Positions 1 to 12,200 of a stretch of 64,000 bases of DNA are shown piece by piece. Within the stretch, counting starts at the first letter, position 1. Each line of letters starts with the position of its first letter. The position numbers and the translations under genes were made by a program. The stretch is from Mercurialis annua. Its lineage: Eukaryota > Streptophyta > Magnoliopsida > Malpighiales > Euphorbiaceae. The DNA lies in the NCBI RefSeq assembly GCF_937616625.2, contig NC_065570.1, positions 34,293,665 to 34,357,664 on the forward strand, in the 5' to 3' direction. The notes below the pieces were generated by a model. It was not told the DNA's origin and did no database searches. It was given only the letters and a program-made list of their open reading frames with translations.

Positions 1-19
1 GCTAAAATGGGGAAACGTT

Positions 20-1990
20 TGGATTTATTTCGTAACTTTTATAAACGTTTGGCTTAAATTGCTAAAGAGGTGAAACATTTGTTTTTGTTTCGTAACGTTT
101 GTAAACGTTCGGCTTAAATCGCTAAATAGCTGAAATGTTTGGTTTTGTTTCGTAGCGTTTGTAAACATTCGGCTTAAATAGCTAAAAAGGTTAAACATTT
201 TGTTTTGTTTCATAACGTTTGTAAACGTTCGGCTTAAATCGCTAAAAAGGGGAAATGTTTGGATTTGTTCCATAACGTTTGTAAATGTTTGGCTTAAATT
301 CCTAAAAAGGTGAAACGTTTGGATTTGTTTCATAACTTTTGTAAATGATTGCTTTTGTTTCGTAATGTTTGTAAACATTTGTCTTAAATTGCTAAAAATG
401 TGAAACGTTTAAATTTGTTTCATAACGTTTTAAACGTTTAGTTTTGTTTCGTAACGTTTGTAAACGTTTGGATTAAATCGCTAAAAAGGTGAAACGTTTG
501 GACTTGTTTCGTACTGTTTGTAAACGTTTAACTTAAATTGATAAATATGGGAAACGTTTGGATTTGTTTCGTGACGTTTGTAAACGTTTGGCTTCAGTAG
601 CTAAAGATGTAAAATGTTTGGATTTGTTTCGTCACGTTTGTAAACGATTGGCTTAAATCTCTAAAAAGGTGAAACTTTTGGATTTGTTTCGTAATGTTTT
701 AAATGTTTGGCTTAAATCGCTTAAATGGGGAAACGTTTGGATTTATTTCGTATCTTTTGTAAACGCTTGGCTTAAATCGCTAAAAAGGTTAATCGTTTGG
801 TTCTTTTTCGCAACGTTTGTAAACGTTTTGCATAAATTGCTAAAAAGGTGAAACAGTTGGATTTGTTTCGTAACGTTTATAAACTATGGTTTTGTTTCCT
901 AACGTTTGGATTTGTTTTGTAACGTTTGTCAACATTTGGATTAAACCGCTAAAAAGGTGAAACGTTTGGATTTGTTTCATAACGTTTGTAAACGTTTGGC
1001 TTAAATTGCTAAAAAGGTGAAATGTTTGGATTTAAATTGCTAAAAAGGTGAAACGTTTGTTTTTGTTTCGTAACGTTTGTAAACGTTCGGCTTAAATCGC
1101 TAAATAGCTGAAATGTTTGGTTTTGTTTTGTAGCGTTTGTAAACGTTCGGCTCAAATAGCTAAAAAGGTTAAACGTTTTGTTTTGTTTCGTAATGTTTGT
1201 AAACGTTCGGCTTAAATCGCTAAAATGGGGAAATGTTTGGATTTGTTCCATAACGTTTGTAAATGTTTGGCTTAAATTACTAAAAAGGTGAAACGTTTGG
1301 ATTTGTTTCATAATTTTTGTAAACGATTGGTTTTGTTTCGTAATGTTTGTAAACATTTGTCTTAAATTGCTAAAAATGTGAAACGTTTGAATTTGTTTCA
1401 TAACGTTTTAAACGTTTAGTTTTGTTTCGTAACGTTTGTAACCTTTGGATTAAATCGCTAAAAAGGTGAAACGTTTGGACTTTTTTCGTACTGTTTGTAA
1501 ACGTTTAACTTAAATTGATAAATATGGGAAACGTTTGGATTTGTTTCGTTACGTTTGTAAACGTTTGGCTTCAGTAGCTAAAGATGTAAAATGTTTGGAT
1601 TTGTTTCGTCACGTTTGTAAATGTTTGGCTTAAATCTCTAAAAAGGTGAAACCTTTGGATTTATTTCGTAACGTTTCAAATGTTTGGCTTGAATCGCTTA
1701 AATGGGGAAACGTTTGGATTTGTTTCGTAACTTTTGTAAACGCTTGGCTTAAATCGCTAAAAAGGTTAAACGTTTGGTTCTTTTTCGCAACGTTCGTAAA
1801 CGTTTTGCATAAATTACTAAAAAGGTGAAACGTTTGGATTTGTTTCGTAACATTTGTAAATGTTGGCTTAAATTGCTAAAAAGGTGAAACAGTTGGATTT
1901 GTTTCGTAACATTTGTAAACTATGATTTTGTTTCCAAACGTTTGGATTTGTTTTGTAACGTTTGTCAACATTTGGATTAAATCGCTAAAA
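20..1990 (+). repeat. Two-copy higher-order repeat of about 977 bp
   Basis: The stretch from about 20 to 990 is repeated from about 998 to 1,990. Matching marks include the 'TAGCTGAAATG' monomer at about 127 and 1,105, and the monomers starting at 669 and 1,646 (offset 977). Near the end the offset grows to 1,036, because the second copy carries one additional 60-bp monomer around 1,810-1,870. Both copies finish with a shortened monomer series ending in 'TTTGTCAACATTTGG' (926 and 1,962). The copies differ at a fair number of bases, so this is an older duplication than those further right. Confidence 0.85.
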
Positions 1991-3020
1991 AGGTGAAACA
2001 TTTGGATTTGTTTCGTAACATTTTTAAACGTTTGGCTTAAATCGCTAATAAGGTGAAACGCTTGGATTCGTTTCGTAACATTTGTAATCGTTTGGCATAA
2101 ATCGCTAAAAAGGTGAAACGCTTGAATTCGTTTCGTAAAGTTTATAAACGTTTGGATTAAATTGCTAAAAAGGTGAAACATTTGGATTCGTTTCGTAACG
2201 TTTGTAAATGTTTGGCTTAAATTGTTAAAAAGGTGAAACGTTTGGATTTGTTTCGTAATATTTGTAAATGTTTGGCTTAAATCGCTAAAAAAGTGAAACG
2301 TTTAGATTTGTTTCGTAACTTTTGTAGACGTTTGTCTTAAATCGCTAAAAAGGTGAAACGTTTGAATTTATTTTGTAATGTTTGTAAATGTTTTGCTTGA
2401 ATTGCTAAAAAGGTGAAACGCTTGGATTTGTTTCGCAACGTTTTAAACGTTTAGCTTAAATCGCTAAAATGGGGAAACGTTTGGATTTGTTTCGTAACTT
2501 TTATAAACGTTTGGCTTAAATTGCTAAGAAGGTGAAACATTTGTTTTTTTTTTCGCAACGTTTTTAAACGTTTTGCTTAAATCGCTAAAAAGGTGAAACT
2601 CTTGGATTTTTTTCGCAACATTTGTAAACGTTTGGCTTAAATTGCTAAAAAGGTGAAACGCTTGGATTTGTTTCGTAACGTTTGTAAACGTTTGATTTTG
2701 TTTCGTAACGTTTGGATTTGTTTTGTAACGTTTGTCAACGTTTGGATTAAATCGCTAAAAAGGTGAAACATTTGGATTTGTTTCGTAACGTTTGTAAACG
2801 TTGGCTTAAATCGCTAAAAAGGTGAATCAATTGAATTTATTTTGCAACGTTTATAAACATTTGGCTTAAATTGCTAAAAAGGTGAAACGCTTGGATTTGT
2901 TTGGTAATGTTTTAAACGTTTGGTTTTGTATCGCAATGTTTGTAAACGTTTGGCTTAAATTGCAAAAAAGGTGAAACACCCTATTTTGTTTCGTAACGCT
3001 TGTAAACGTTTGGCTTAAAA
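1990..3020 (+). repeat. Heterogeneous satellite monomers
   Basis: Ordinary 60-bp monomers with scattered substitutions and no clear local higher-order period. About 2,461-2,540 resembles the first 80 bases of the window, including the 'AATGGGGAAACG' mark. About 2,688-2,757 carries the 'TTTGTCAACG' shortened monomer that also ends the 977-bp units and recurs near 7,220-7,260 and 8,458-8,500. A T-run of about 11 at about 2,543-2,553 is a local homopolymer expansion of the TTTGTTTCG segment. Nothing other than satellite is present. Confidence 0.8.
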
Positions 3021-4250
3021 TTGCTAAAAAGGTGAAACGTCTGGATTTGTTTCATAACCTTTTTAAACATTTGGCTTAAATCGCTAAAAAGGTGGAACGT
3101 CTTGATTTGTTTCATAACGTTTGCATACGTTTGGCTTAAATCGCTAAAAAGGTGAAACATTTGGATTTGTTTCGTAACGTCTGTAAACGTTTGGCTTAAA
3201 TCGCTAAAAAGGTGAAATGTTTGGATTTGTTTCGTAACGTCTGTAAACGTTTGGCTTAAATCGCTAAAAAAGTGAAACGTTTGGTTTTGTTTCGTAAAGT
3301 TTGTAAACGTTTAGCTTAAATCGCTAAAAAGGTGAAACGTTTGGATTTGTTTCGTAACGTTTGTAAACGTTTGTTTTAAATCGCTAAAAAGATAAAATGT
3401 TTGGATTTGTTTCGTAACGTTTATAAACTTTTGGCTTAAATTGCTAAAAAGGGTTTCGAAATGTTTTAAACGTTTGGATTAGTTTCATAACGTTTGTATA
3501 CGTTTGGATTTAAATTGCTAAAAAGGTGAAACATTTGGATTTGTTTCGTAACGTTTGTAAACGTTTCGCTTAAAATCGCTAAAAAGGTGAAAAGTTTGGA
3601 TTTGTTAGGTAACGTTTGTAAATGTCTGGCTTATATCGCTAAAAAGGTGAAACGTCTGGATTTGTTTCATAACGTTTTTAAACATTTGGCTTAAATCGCT
3701 AAAAAGGTAAAACGTCTTGATTTGTTTCATAACGTTTGTAAACGTTTGGCTTAAATCGCTAAAAAGGTGAAACATTTGGATTTGTTTCGTTACGTCTGTA
3801 AACGTTTGGCTTAAATCGCTAAAAAGGTGAAACGTTTGGATTTGTTTCGTAACGTCTGTAAACGTTTGGCTTAAATCGCTAAAAAGGTGAAACGTTTGGT
3901 TTTGTTTCGTAAAGTTCGTAAACGTTTAGCTTAAATCGCTAAAAAGGTGAAACATTTGGATTTGTTTCGTAACGTTTGTAAACGTTTGTTTTAAATCGCT
4001 AAAAAGGTAAAAGGTTTGGATTTGTTTTGTAACGTTTATAAACTTTTGGCTTAAAATGCTAAAAAGGGTTTCGAAATGTATTAAACGTTTGGATTAGTTT
4101 CGTAACGTTTGTAAACGTTTGGATTTAAATTGCTAAAATGGTGAAACATTTGGATTTGTTTCGTAACGTTTGTAAACGTTTCGCTTAAATTGCTAAAAAG
4201 GTGAAACGTTTGGATTTCTTTTGTATCGTTTGTAAACGTTTGGCTTAAAT
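3020..4250 (+). repeat. 615-bp tandem duplication of satellite monomers
   Basis: Copy one runs from about 3,020 to 3,634 and copy two from about 3,635 to 4,250. Paired marks are 'AACGTCTTGATTTG' at 3,096 and 3,711, and the shortened monomer 'GGGTTTCGAAATGT' at 3,451 and 4,066, both at offset 615. The unit is not a whole number of 60-bp monomers because it contains a truncated monomer. A 30-bp half-unit deletion ('GTTTGGATTTAAATTGC') is carried in both copies (about 3,502 and 4,117). Confidence 0.85.
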
Positions 4251-5460
4251 CGCAAAAAAGGTGAAACATTTGGTTTTGTTTCGTAACGTTTGTAAACGGT
4301 TGGTTAAAATTGCTAAAAAGGTGAAACGCTTGGATTTGTTAAAAACGTGAATCGTTTGGATTTGTTTCCTACCGTTTGTAAACGTTCGGCTTAAATCGCT
4401 AAATAGCTGAAACGTTTGGTTTTGTTACGTAACGCTTGTAAACATTCGGCTTGAATAGCTAAAAAGGTTAAACGTTTGGTTTTGTTGCGTAACGTTTTTA
4501 AACGTTCGGCTTAAATCGCTAATAAGGGGAGATGTTTGGATTTGTTCCGTAACGTTTCTAAATATTTTGCTTAAATTGCTAACAACGTGAAATGCTTGGA
4601 TTTGTTTCATAACGTTTGTAAACGATTGGTTTTGTTTCGTAATGTTTGTAAACGTTTGGCTTAAATTGCTAAAATGTGAAACGTTTGAATTTGTTTCGTA
4701 ACGTTTTAAACGTTTGGTTTTGTTTCGTAAAGTTAGTAAACGTTTGGCTTAAATCGCTAAAAAGGTGAAACGTTTGGCTTAAATCGCTAAAAAGGTGAAA
4801 CGTTTGGATTTGTTTCTTAACGTTTGTAAACATTTGGCTTTAATCGCTAAAAAGGTGAAATGTTTGGATTTGTTTCGTAACGTTTGCATACGTTTGGCTG
4901 CAATCGCTAAAAAGGTGAAACATTTTGATTTGTTTCGTAACTTTTGTAAACGTTTTGCTTAAATTGCAAAAAAGGTGAAACGCTTGGATTTGTTTCGTAA
5001 TGTTTTTAATGTTTGGTTTTGTTTCGTAATGTTTGTCAATGTTTGGCTTAAATCTGAAAAAAGGTGAAACGTCCTATTTTGTTTCGTAACGCTTGTAAAC
5101 GTTTGGATTTGTTTCGTAATGTTTGTAAATGTTTGGCTAAAATTGCTAAAAAGGTGAAACGTTTGGATTTTTTCGTAACGTTTTTAAACATTTGGCTTAG
5201 ATCGGGAAAAAGGGGAAATGTTTGGATTTATTTCTTAACGTTTGTAAATGTTTGGCTTAAATCGCTATAAAGGTGAAATGTTTGTATTTGTTTCGTAACG
5301 TTTGTAAACGTTTGGCTTAAATCGCTAAAAAGGTGAAACATTTGGATTTGTTTATTAACTTTTGTAAACATTTGGCTTAAATCGCTAAAAAGGTGAAACG
5401 TTTGGATATGTTTCACAACATTTGTAAACGTTACAAAACAAATTTAAACGTTTGTAAACC
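4250..5460 (+). repeat. Heterogeneous satellite monomers
   Basis: Diverged 60-bp monomers, with a series near 4,390-4,680 that resembles the 977-bp unit (the 'TAGCTGAAACG' mark and 'CATTCGGCTTGAATAGC'). Repeated half-unit pieces occur around 4,740-4,800. The ordered variants at 5,228-5,416 are close to consensus. No gene, RNA or mobile element is visible. Confidence 0.75.
5429..5450 (-). repeat. Inverted satellite fragment, 22 bp, bounded by palindromes
   Basis: This stretch reads as the reverse complement of the usual m34-55 segment, with the TTTCGTAAC part in its TTTTGTAAC form. It is bounded by the palindrome AACGTT on both sides, so the flip leaves seamless junctions. It is the only place where I found monomer sequence in the opposite direction. 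The related copy near 6,089 lacks 30 bp relative to this site (5,431-5,460), so the event lies in, or was lost from, one member of the 630-bp duplication. Confidence 0.65.
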
Positions 5461-6660
5461 TTACAAAAATGTGAAATGTTTGGATTTGTTTCGGCTTAAA
5501 TCACCAAAGAGTTGAAACGTTTGGATTTTTTTCGTAGCGTTTGTAAACATTTGACTTAATTTGCTAAAAAGGTGAAACGTTTGGATTTAAATTACTAAAA
5601 AGGTGAAACGTTTGGATTTGTTTCTTAACATTTGTAAACGTTTGGCTTAAATCGCTAAAAAAGTGAAACGTTTGGATTTCTTTTGTATCGTTTGTAAATG
5701 TTTGGCAAAAATCGCTAAAAAGTGAAACATTTGGTTTTGTTTCGTAACGTTTGTAAACGTTTGGTTAAAATTGCTAAAAGGGTGAAACGTTTGGATTTGT
5801 TTCGTAGCGTTTGTAAACATTTGGCTTAAATCGCTAAAAACGTGAATCGTTTGGATTTGTTTCGTACCGTTTGTAAAACATTCGGCTTAATTCGCTAAAA
5901 AGCTGAAACGTTTGGTTTTGTTTCTTAACGTTTGCAAAATTTCGGTTAAATCGCTAAAAAGGTGAAACATTTGGATTTTTTTCGTATCGTTAGTAAACAT
6001 TTGGCTTAAATTGCTAAAAAGGTGAAATATTTGGATTTAAATTGCTAAAAAGCTGAAACGTTTGGATTTGTTTCATAACGTTTGTAAACGTTACAAAAAT
6101 GTGAAACGTTTGAATTTGTTTCGGCTTAAATCGCTAAAAAGTGAAACGTTTGGATTTTTTCATAAAGTTTGTAAACATTTTGCTTAAATTGCTAAAAAGG
6201 TGACACGTTTGGATTTAATTTGCTAAAAAGGTGAAACGTTTGGATTTGTTTTGTAACTTTCGTAAACGTTTGGCGTAAATCGCTAAAAATGGAAAACGTT
6301 TGGATTTCTTTCGTATCATTTGTAAACGTTTGGCAAAAATCGCTAAAAAGGTGAAATATTTGGTTTTGTTTCGTAACGTTTGTAAACGTTTGGTTAAAAT
6401 TGCTAAATAAGTGAAACATTTGGATTTGTTTCGTATGTTTTGTAAACGTTCGGCTTAAATCGCTAAAAAGCTGAAACGTTTGGTTTTGTTTCGTAACGTT
6501 TGCAAAAGTTCGGCTTAAATAGCTAAAAAGGTTAAACGTTAAGTTTTGTTTCGTAACGTTTGTAAACATTCGGCTTAAATTGCTAAAAAGGGGAAATGTT
6601 TGGATTTGTTTCGTAACGTTTGTAAATGTTTGGCTTAAATTGCTAAAAAGGTGCAACGTT
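5461..6660 (+). repeat. 630-bp tandem duplication, diverged
   Basis: The shortened-monomer mark 'TTACAAAAATGTGAAA' at 5,461 recurs at 6,091, and the 'TTTGGTTAAAATTGC' mark near 5,759 recurs near 6,389, both at offset 630. Later in the unit the offset falls to about 571, because the second copy lacks one monomer around 6,430. Both copies carry a half-unit deletion ('GGATTTAAATTACT' and relatives) and the 'AGCTGAAACG' variant. Divergence is visible by eye, so this is not a recent event. Confidence 0.75.
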
Positions 6661-6821
6661 TGGATTTGTTTCATAACGTTTGTAAGCGATTGGTTTTCTT
6701 TCATAACGTTTGTAAACGTTTGGCTTAAATCGTAAAAAGGTAAACGTTTGGATTTGTTTCGTAACGTTTCTAAACGTTTGTCTTAAATTCCTAAAAAGGT
6801 GAAATGCTTGGTCTTGTTTCG
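6660..6821 (+). repeat. Satellite monomers before the 1,238-bp duplication
   Basis: Two to three ordinary monomers with small indels ('AAATCGTAAAAAGGTAAACG' near 6,727). They link the diverged 630-bp units on the left to the near-identical pair on the right. Confidence 0.75.
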
Positions 6822-8059
6822 CAACGTTTGTAAAGGTTTGGCTTAAATTGCTAAAAATGTGAAACGTTTGAATTTGTTTCGTAACGTTTTAAACATTTGG
6901 TTTTTTTCGTAACATTTGTAAAGGTTTGGCTTAAATCGCTAAAAAGGTGAAACGTTTGGATTTGTTTCGTAACGTTTGTAAATGTTTGGCTTAAATCGCT
7001 AAAAAGGTGAAACGTTTGTAAACATTTGGATTAATTTGCTTAAAAGGTGAAACGCTTGAATTTGTTGCGTAACGTTTATAAACGTTAGGCTTAAATTGCT
7101 AAAAAGGTGAAATGCTTGGATTTGTTTCTTTACGTTTGTAAACGTTTGGCTTAAATTACTAAAAATGGGGAACGTTTGGATTTGTTTCGTAACGTTTGTG
7201 AACGCTTGTTTTTTTTGTAACTTTTGGATTTGTTTTGTAACGATTGTCAACGTTTGGATTAAATCGCTAAAAAGGAGAAACGTTTGGATTTGTTTCGTAA
7301 CGTTTATAAACGTTTGGTTTAAATTGCTAAAAAGGTGAAACGCTTGGATTTGTTTCGTAATATTTTAAACGTTTGGTTTTCTTTCGTAATGTTTGTAAAC
7401 GTTCGGCTTAAATTCGCTAAAAAGGTGAAACGCTTTTATTTGTTTCATAACGTTTGTAAAAGTTTGGATTTGTTTCGTAACGTTTGTAAATGTTTTGCTT
7501 AGATAGCTAAAAAGGTGAAACGTCTGGATTTGTTTCCTCACGTTTTTAAACGTTTGTCTTTAATCGCTAAAAAGGGGAAACATTTGGATTTGTTTCGCAC
7601 CGTGTGTAAACGTTTGGCTTAAATCGCTAAAAAGGTGAAACATTTGGATTTGTTTCGTAACATTTGTAAACATTTGGCTTAAATCGCTAAAAGGGTGAAA
7701 CGTTTGATTTTGTTTCGTAACATTTGGAAACGTTTGGCTTATATCGCTAAAAAGGGGAAATGTTTGGATTTGTTTCGTAACGTTTGTAAACGTTTGTTTT
7801 AAATCGCTAAAAAGGTAAAACGTTTGGATTTGTTTCGTAACGTTTGTAAATGTTTGGCTTAAATTGCTAAAAATGGTTTCATAATGTTTTAAACGTTTGG
7901 ATTAGTTTCGTAACGTTTGTAAACGTTTGGCTTAAATTGCTAAAAAGGTGAAACATTTGGATTTGTTTCGTAATGTTTGTAAACGTTTAGATTAAATCGA
8001 TAAAAAGGTGAAGCGTTTGGCTTAATCGCTAAAAAGGTGAAACGTTTGGTTTTGTTTCG
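6822..8059 (+). repeat. 1,238-bp higher-order unit, copy 1
   Basis: First of two head-to-tail copies about 1,238 bp long. It contains a run of irregular monomers that make it distinctive: 'GATTAATTTGCTTAAAAGG' near 7,029, 'TGTTGCGTAACG' near 7,063, a shortened 'CTTGTTTTTTTTGTAAC' near 7,204, 'TTTGTCAACG' near 7,246, and 'AAAAATGGTTTCATAATG' near 7,869. The 83-codon minus-strand open frame at 6,999-7,250 is identical in translation to the one in copy 2; it is periodicity, not a gene. Confidence 0.93.
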
Positions 8060-9297
8060 TAACGTTTGTAAAGGTTTGGCTTAAATTGCTAAAAATGTGA
8101 AACGTTTGAATTTGTTTCGTAACGTTTTAAACATTTGGTTTTTTTCGTAACATTTGTAAAGGTTTGGCTTAAATCGCTAAAAAGGTGAAACGTTTGGATT
8201 TGTTTCGTAACGTTTGTAAATGTTTGGCTTAAATCGCTAAAAAGGTGAAACGTTTGTAAACATTTGGATTAATTTGCTTAAAAGGTGAAACGCTTGAATT
8301 TGTTGCGTAACGTTTATAAACGTTAGGCTTAAATTGCTAAAAAGGTGAAATGCTTGGATTTGTTTCTTTACGTTTGTAAACGTTTGGCTTAAATTACTAA
8401 AAATGGGGAACGTTTGGATTTGTTTCGTAACGTTTGTGAACGCTTGTTTTTTTTGTAACTTTTGGATTTGTTTTGTAACGATTGTCAACGTTTGGATTAA
8501 ATCGCTAAAAAGGAGAAACGTTTGGATTTGTTTCGTAACGTTTATAAACGTTTGGTTTAAATTGCTAAAAAGGTGAAACGCTTGGATTTGTTTCGTAATG
8601 TTTTAAACGTTTGGTTTTCTTTCGTAATGTTTGTAAACGTTCGGCTTAAATTCGCTAAAAAGGTGAAACGCTTTTATTTGTTTCATAACGTTTGTAAAAG
8701 TTTGGATTTGTTTCGTAACGTTTGTAAATGTTTTGCCTAGATAGCTAAAAAGGTGAAACGTCTGGATTTGTTTCCTCACGTTTTTAAACGTTTGTCTTTA
8801 ATCGCTAAAAAGGGGAAACATTTGGATTTGTTTCGCAACGTGTGTAAACGTTTGGCTTAAATCGCTAAAAAGGTGAAACATTTGGATTTGTTTCGTAACA
8901 TTTGTAAACATTTGGCTTAAATCGCTAAAAGGGTGAAACGTTTGGTTTTGTTTCCTAACATTTGGAAACGTTTGGCTTATATCGCTAAAAAGGGGAAATG
9001 TTTGGATTTGTTTCGTAACGTTTGTAAACGTTTGTTTTAAATCGCTAAAAAGGTAAAACGTTTGGATTTGTTTAGTAACGTTTGTAAATGTTTGGCTTAA
9101 ATTGCTAAAAATGGTTTCATAATGTTTTAAACGTTTGGATTAGTTTCGTAACGTTTGTAAACGTTTGGCTTAAATTGCTAAAAAGGTGAAACATTTGGAT
9201 TTGTTTCGTAATGTTTGTAAACGTTTAGATTAAATCGATAAAAAGGTGAAGCGTTTGGCTTAATCGCTAAAAAGGTGAAACGTTTGGTTTTGTTTCG
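8060..9297 (+). repeat. 1,238-bp higher-order unit, copy 2
   Basis: Near-identical to the preceding unit at a constant offset of 1,238. By eye I found only a handful of differences, for example TATT/TGTT near 7,360 versus 8,598, CACCG/CAACG near 7,588 versus 8,838, and CGTAAC/AGTAAC near 7,838 versus 9,073. Copies this similar inside a heterogeneous part of the array point to a recent unequal exchange or replication slippage. An assembly duplication is an alternative. Confidence 0.93.
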
Positions 9298-12200
9298 CAA
9301 CGTTTGTAAATGTTTGGTTAAAATTGCTAAAAAAAGTGAAACGCTATGATTTGTTTCGTAGCGTTTGTAAACATTTGGCTTAAATCGCTAAAAACGTGAA
9401 TCGTTTGTAAACGTTCGGCTCAAATCGCTAAAAAGCCGAAACGTTTGGTTTTATTTCGTAACGTTTGTAAACGTTCGGCTTAAAGTGCTAAAATGGTGAA
9501 ACGTTTTGATTTGTTTCATAACATTTTATAAACGATTGGTTTTGTTTTGTAATGTTTGTAAACATTTGGTTTAAATCGCAAAAAAGGTGAAACGTTTGGA
9601 TTTGTTTCGTAACGTTTGTAAACGTTTGGCTTACATTGCTAAAAAGGCGAAATGTTTGGATTTGTTTCGTAACATTTGTAAACGTTTGGCTTCAATCGGT
9701 AAAAAGGTGAAACATTTTGATTTTTTTCGTAGCGTTTGTACACCTTTGCCTTAAATCGTAAAAAAGAAGAAACGTTTGGATTTGTTTCGTAATATTTATT
9801 AACGTTTTGCTTAAATTGCTAAAAAGGTGAAACTTTTTGGATTTGTTTCGTAACGTTTGTAAACGTTTCGCTTAAATTACTAAAAATGGTGAAATGCTTG
9901 GATTTGTTTCGTAACGTTTGTAAGGTTTGGCTTAAATCGCTAAATATGTGAAACATTTGGTTTTGTTTCTTAACGTTTGTAAACATTTGGCTCAAATCTT
10001 TAAAAATGTGAAACATTTGGATTTGTTTCGTAACGTTGTAAACGTTTGGTTTTGTTGCTTAACATTTGTAAACGTTTGGTTTAAATCGTTAAATATGTGA
10101 AACTTCTATGTTTCGTTACTTTTGGCTTAAATCTCTAAAATGGGGAAACCTTTGGATTTGTTTCATAACGGTTATAAACATTTGGCTTAAATTTCTAAAA
10201 AGGTGAAACGTTTGGATTTGTTTCGTTCAGTTTGTAAAACGTTTGGCTTAAATCGCTAAAAATGTGAAACGTTTGGATTTGTTTCGTAACGTTTGTAAAC
10301 ATTTGACTTCAATTGCTAAAAAGGTGAAACGTTTGGATGTGTTCCGTAACGTTTGTAAACGTTTGGCTCAAATCGCTAAAAGGTGAAAGATTTGGATTTG
10401 TATTGTAACGTTTGTAAACGTTTGGCTTAAATAGCTAAAAAGGTGAAACATTTGGTTTTGTTTCGTAACTTTTGTGAACGTTCGGCTTAAATCCCTAAAA
10501 ACGTGAAACGTTTGTTTTTGTTCCGTAAAGTTTATCAACGTTTGGCTTAAATCGCTAAAAATGTGTAATGTTTTGATTTTTTTGTAACATTTGTAAACGT
10601 TTGGCTTAAATCGCTAAAAAGGTGAAACGTTTGGATTTGTCTTGTAATGTTTGTAAACGTTTGGCTTAAATCGTTAAAAAGTGAAACGTTGGATTTTTTT
10701 AGTAACGTTTGAAAATGTTTGGCTTAAATCACTAAAAAAGTGAAACGTTCGGTTTTCTTTCGTAACGTTTGTAAACGTTTGGCTGAAATTGCTAAAAAGA
10801 TGAAACATTTGGTTTTATTTTGTAATGTTTGTAAATGTTTGGATTTGTTTCGTAACGTTTTAAACGTTTGGTTTTGTTTTGTAACGTTTGTAAACGTTTG
10901 GCTTAAATCGCTAAAAAGGTGAAACATTTGGTTTTGTTTTGTAACATTTGTACACGTTAGGCTTAAATTGCTAAAAAGATGAAACGTTTGATTTTGTTTG
11001 GTAATGTTTGTAATCATTTGGATTTGTTTCTTAATGTTTTAAACGTTTCGTTTTGTTTCGTAACGTTTGTAAACGTTTGGCTTAAATCGCTAATAAGGTG
11101 AAACGGTTGGTTTTGTTTCGTAACGTTTGTAAATGTTTGGCTTTACTCGCTAAAAAGGGGAAATGTTTGGATTTGTTTCCTATCGTTTTTAAACGTTTGG
11201 GTTCAATCGCTAAAAAGGTGAAACACTTAAATTTGTTTCGTAGCGTTTGTAAACGTTTGGCTTAAATCGCTAAAAATGTGAAACGTTTGATTTTGTTTCG
11301 TAACGTTAGTAAACGTTTGGCTTAAATTGCTAAAAAGGTGAAACGCTTAGATTTGTTTCGTAGCGTTTGCAAATGTTAGGCTTAAATCGCTAAAAAGGTG
11401 AAACATTTGGTTTCGTTTCTTAACGTTTGTAAAGGTTTGGCATAAATTGTAATAAAGGTGAAACACTTGGATTTGTTTCGTAACGTTTGTTAACGTTTGG
11501 CTTTGTTTCGTAACGTTTGTAAACGTTTGGCTTAAATCACTAAAAAGGTGAAACGTTTGGATTTTCTTCGTAATGTTTTAAATGTTTGGATTTGTTTCGA
11601 AACGTTTGGATTTCTTTCATAAAATTTGTAAGCGTTTGGCGTCAATCACTAAAAAGGTGAAACATTTAGATTTGTTTAGTAACGTTCGTAAACGTTTGGC
11701 TTAAATTGCTAAAAACGTGAAACGTTTGGATTTGTTTCGTATCATTTGTAAATGTTTGGCTTAAACTGCTAAAAAGGTGAAACATTTGGATTTGTTTCAT
11801 AACCTAAACGTTTGGCTTAAATCGCTAAAAAGGTGAAACATTTGGATTTTTTTCGTAACGTTTGTAAACGTTTGGCTTAAATAGCTAAAATGGTGAAACG
11901 TTAGGATTTGTTTTGTAACGTTTGTAAACGTTTGGCTTTAATCGCTAAAAAGGTGAAACGTTTGGATTTGTTTCGTAACGTTTGTAAACGTTTAGCTTAA
12001 ACCGATAAAAAGGTGAAACGTTTGGATTTGTTTCGTAACTTTTGTAAACGTTTGACCTAAATTGCTAAAAAGGTGAAACGCTTGGATTTGTGTCGAAACG
12101 TTTGTAAAAGTTTTGCTTAAATTACTAAAAAGGTGAAAAATTTGGATTTGTTTCGCAACCTTTGTAAACTTTTTGCTTAAATTGTGTGAAACGTTTGGAT

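Noticed and set aside
669..851. Plus-strand open frames of 60-84 codons (for example 669-851, 23,065-23,277, 46,037-46,291), leucine- and valine-rich and superficially like membrane segments
   Set aside because: They are the same satellite read where a GGTGA stop is changed to GGGGA or where a shortened monomer shifts the frame. The sequence is the periodic monomer translation and nothing more.
6089..6104. A second inverted fragment at the 'GTTACAAAAATGTG' mark
   Set aside because: The AAAAATGTGAAACG part is normal orientation (m22-35). The mark can be explained by a short deletion that joins AACGTT to ACAAAAATG, so an inversion is not needed there.
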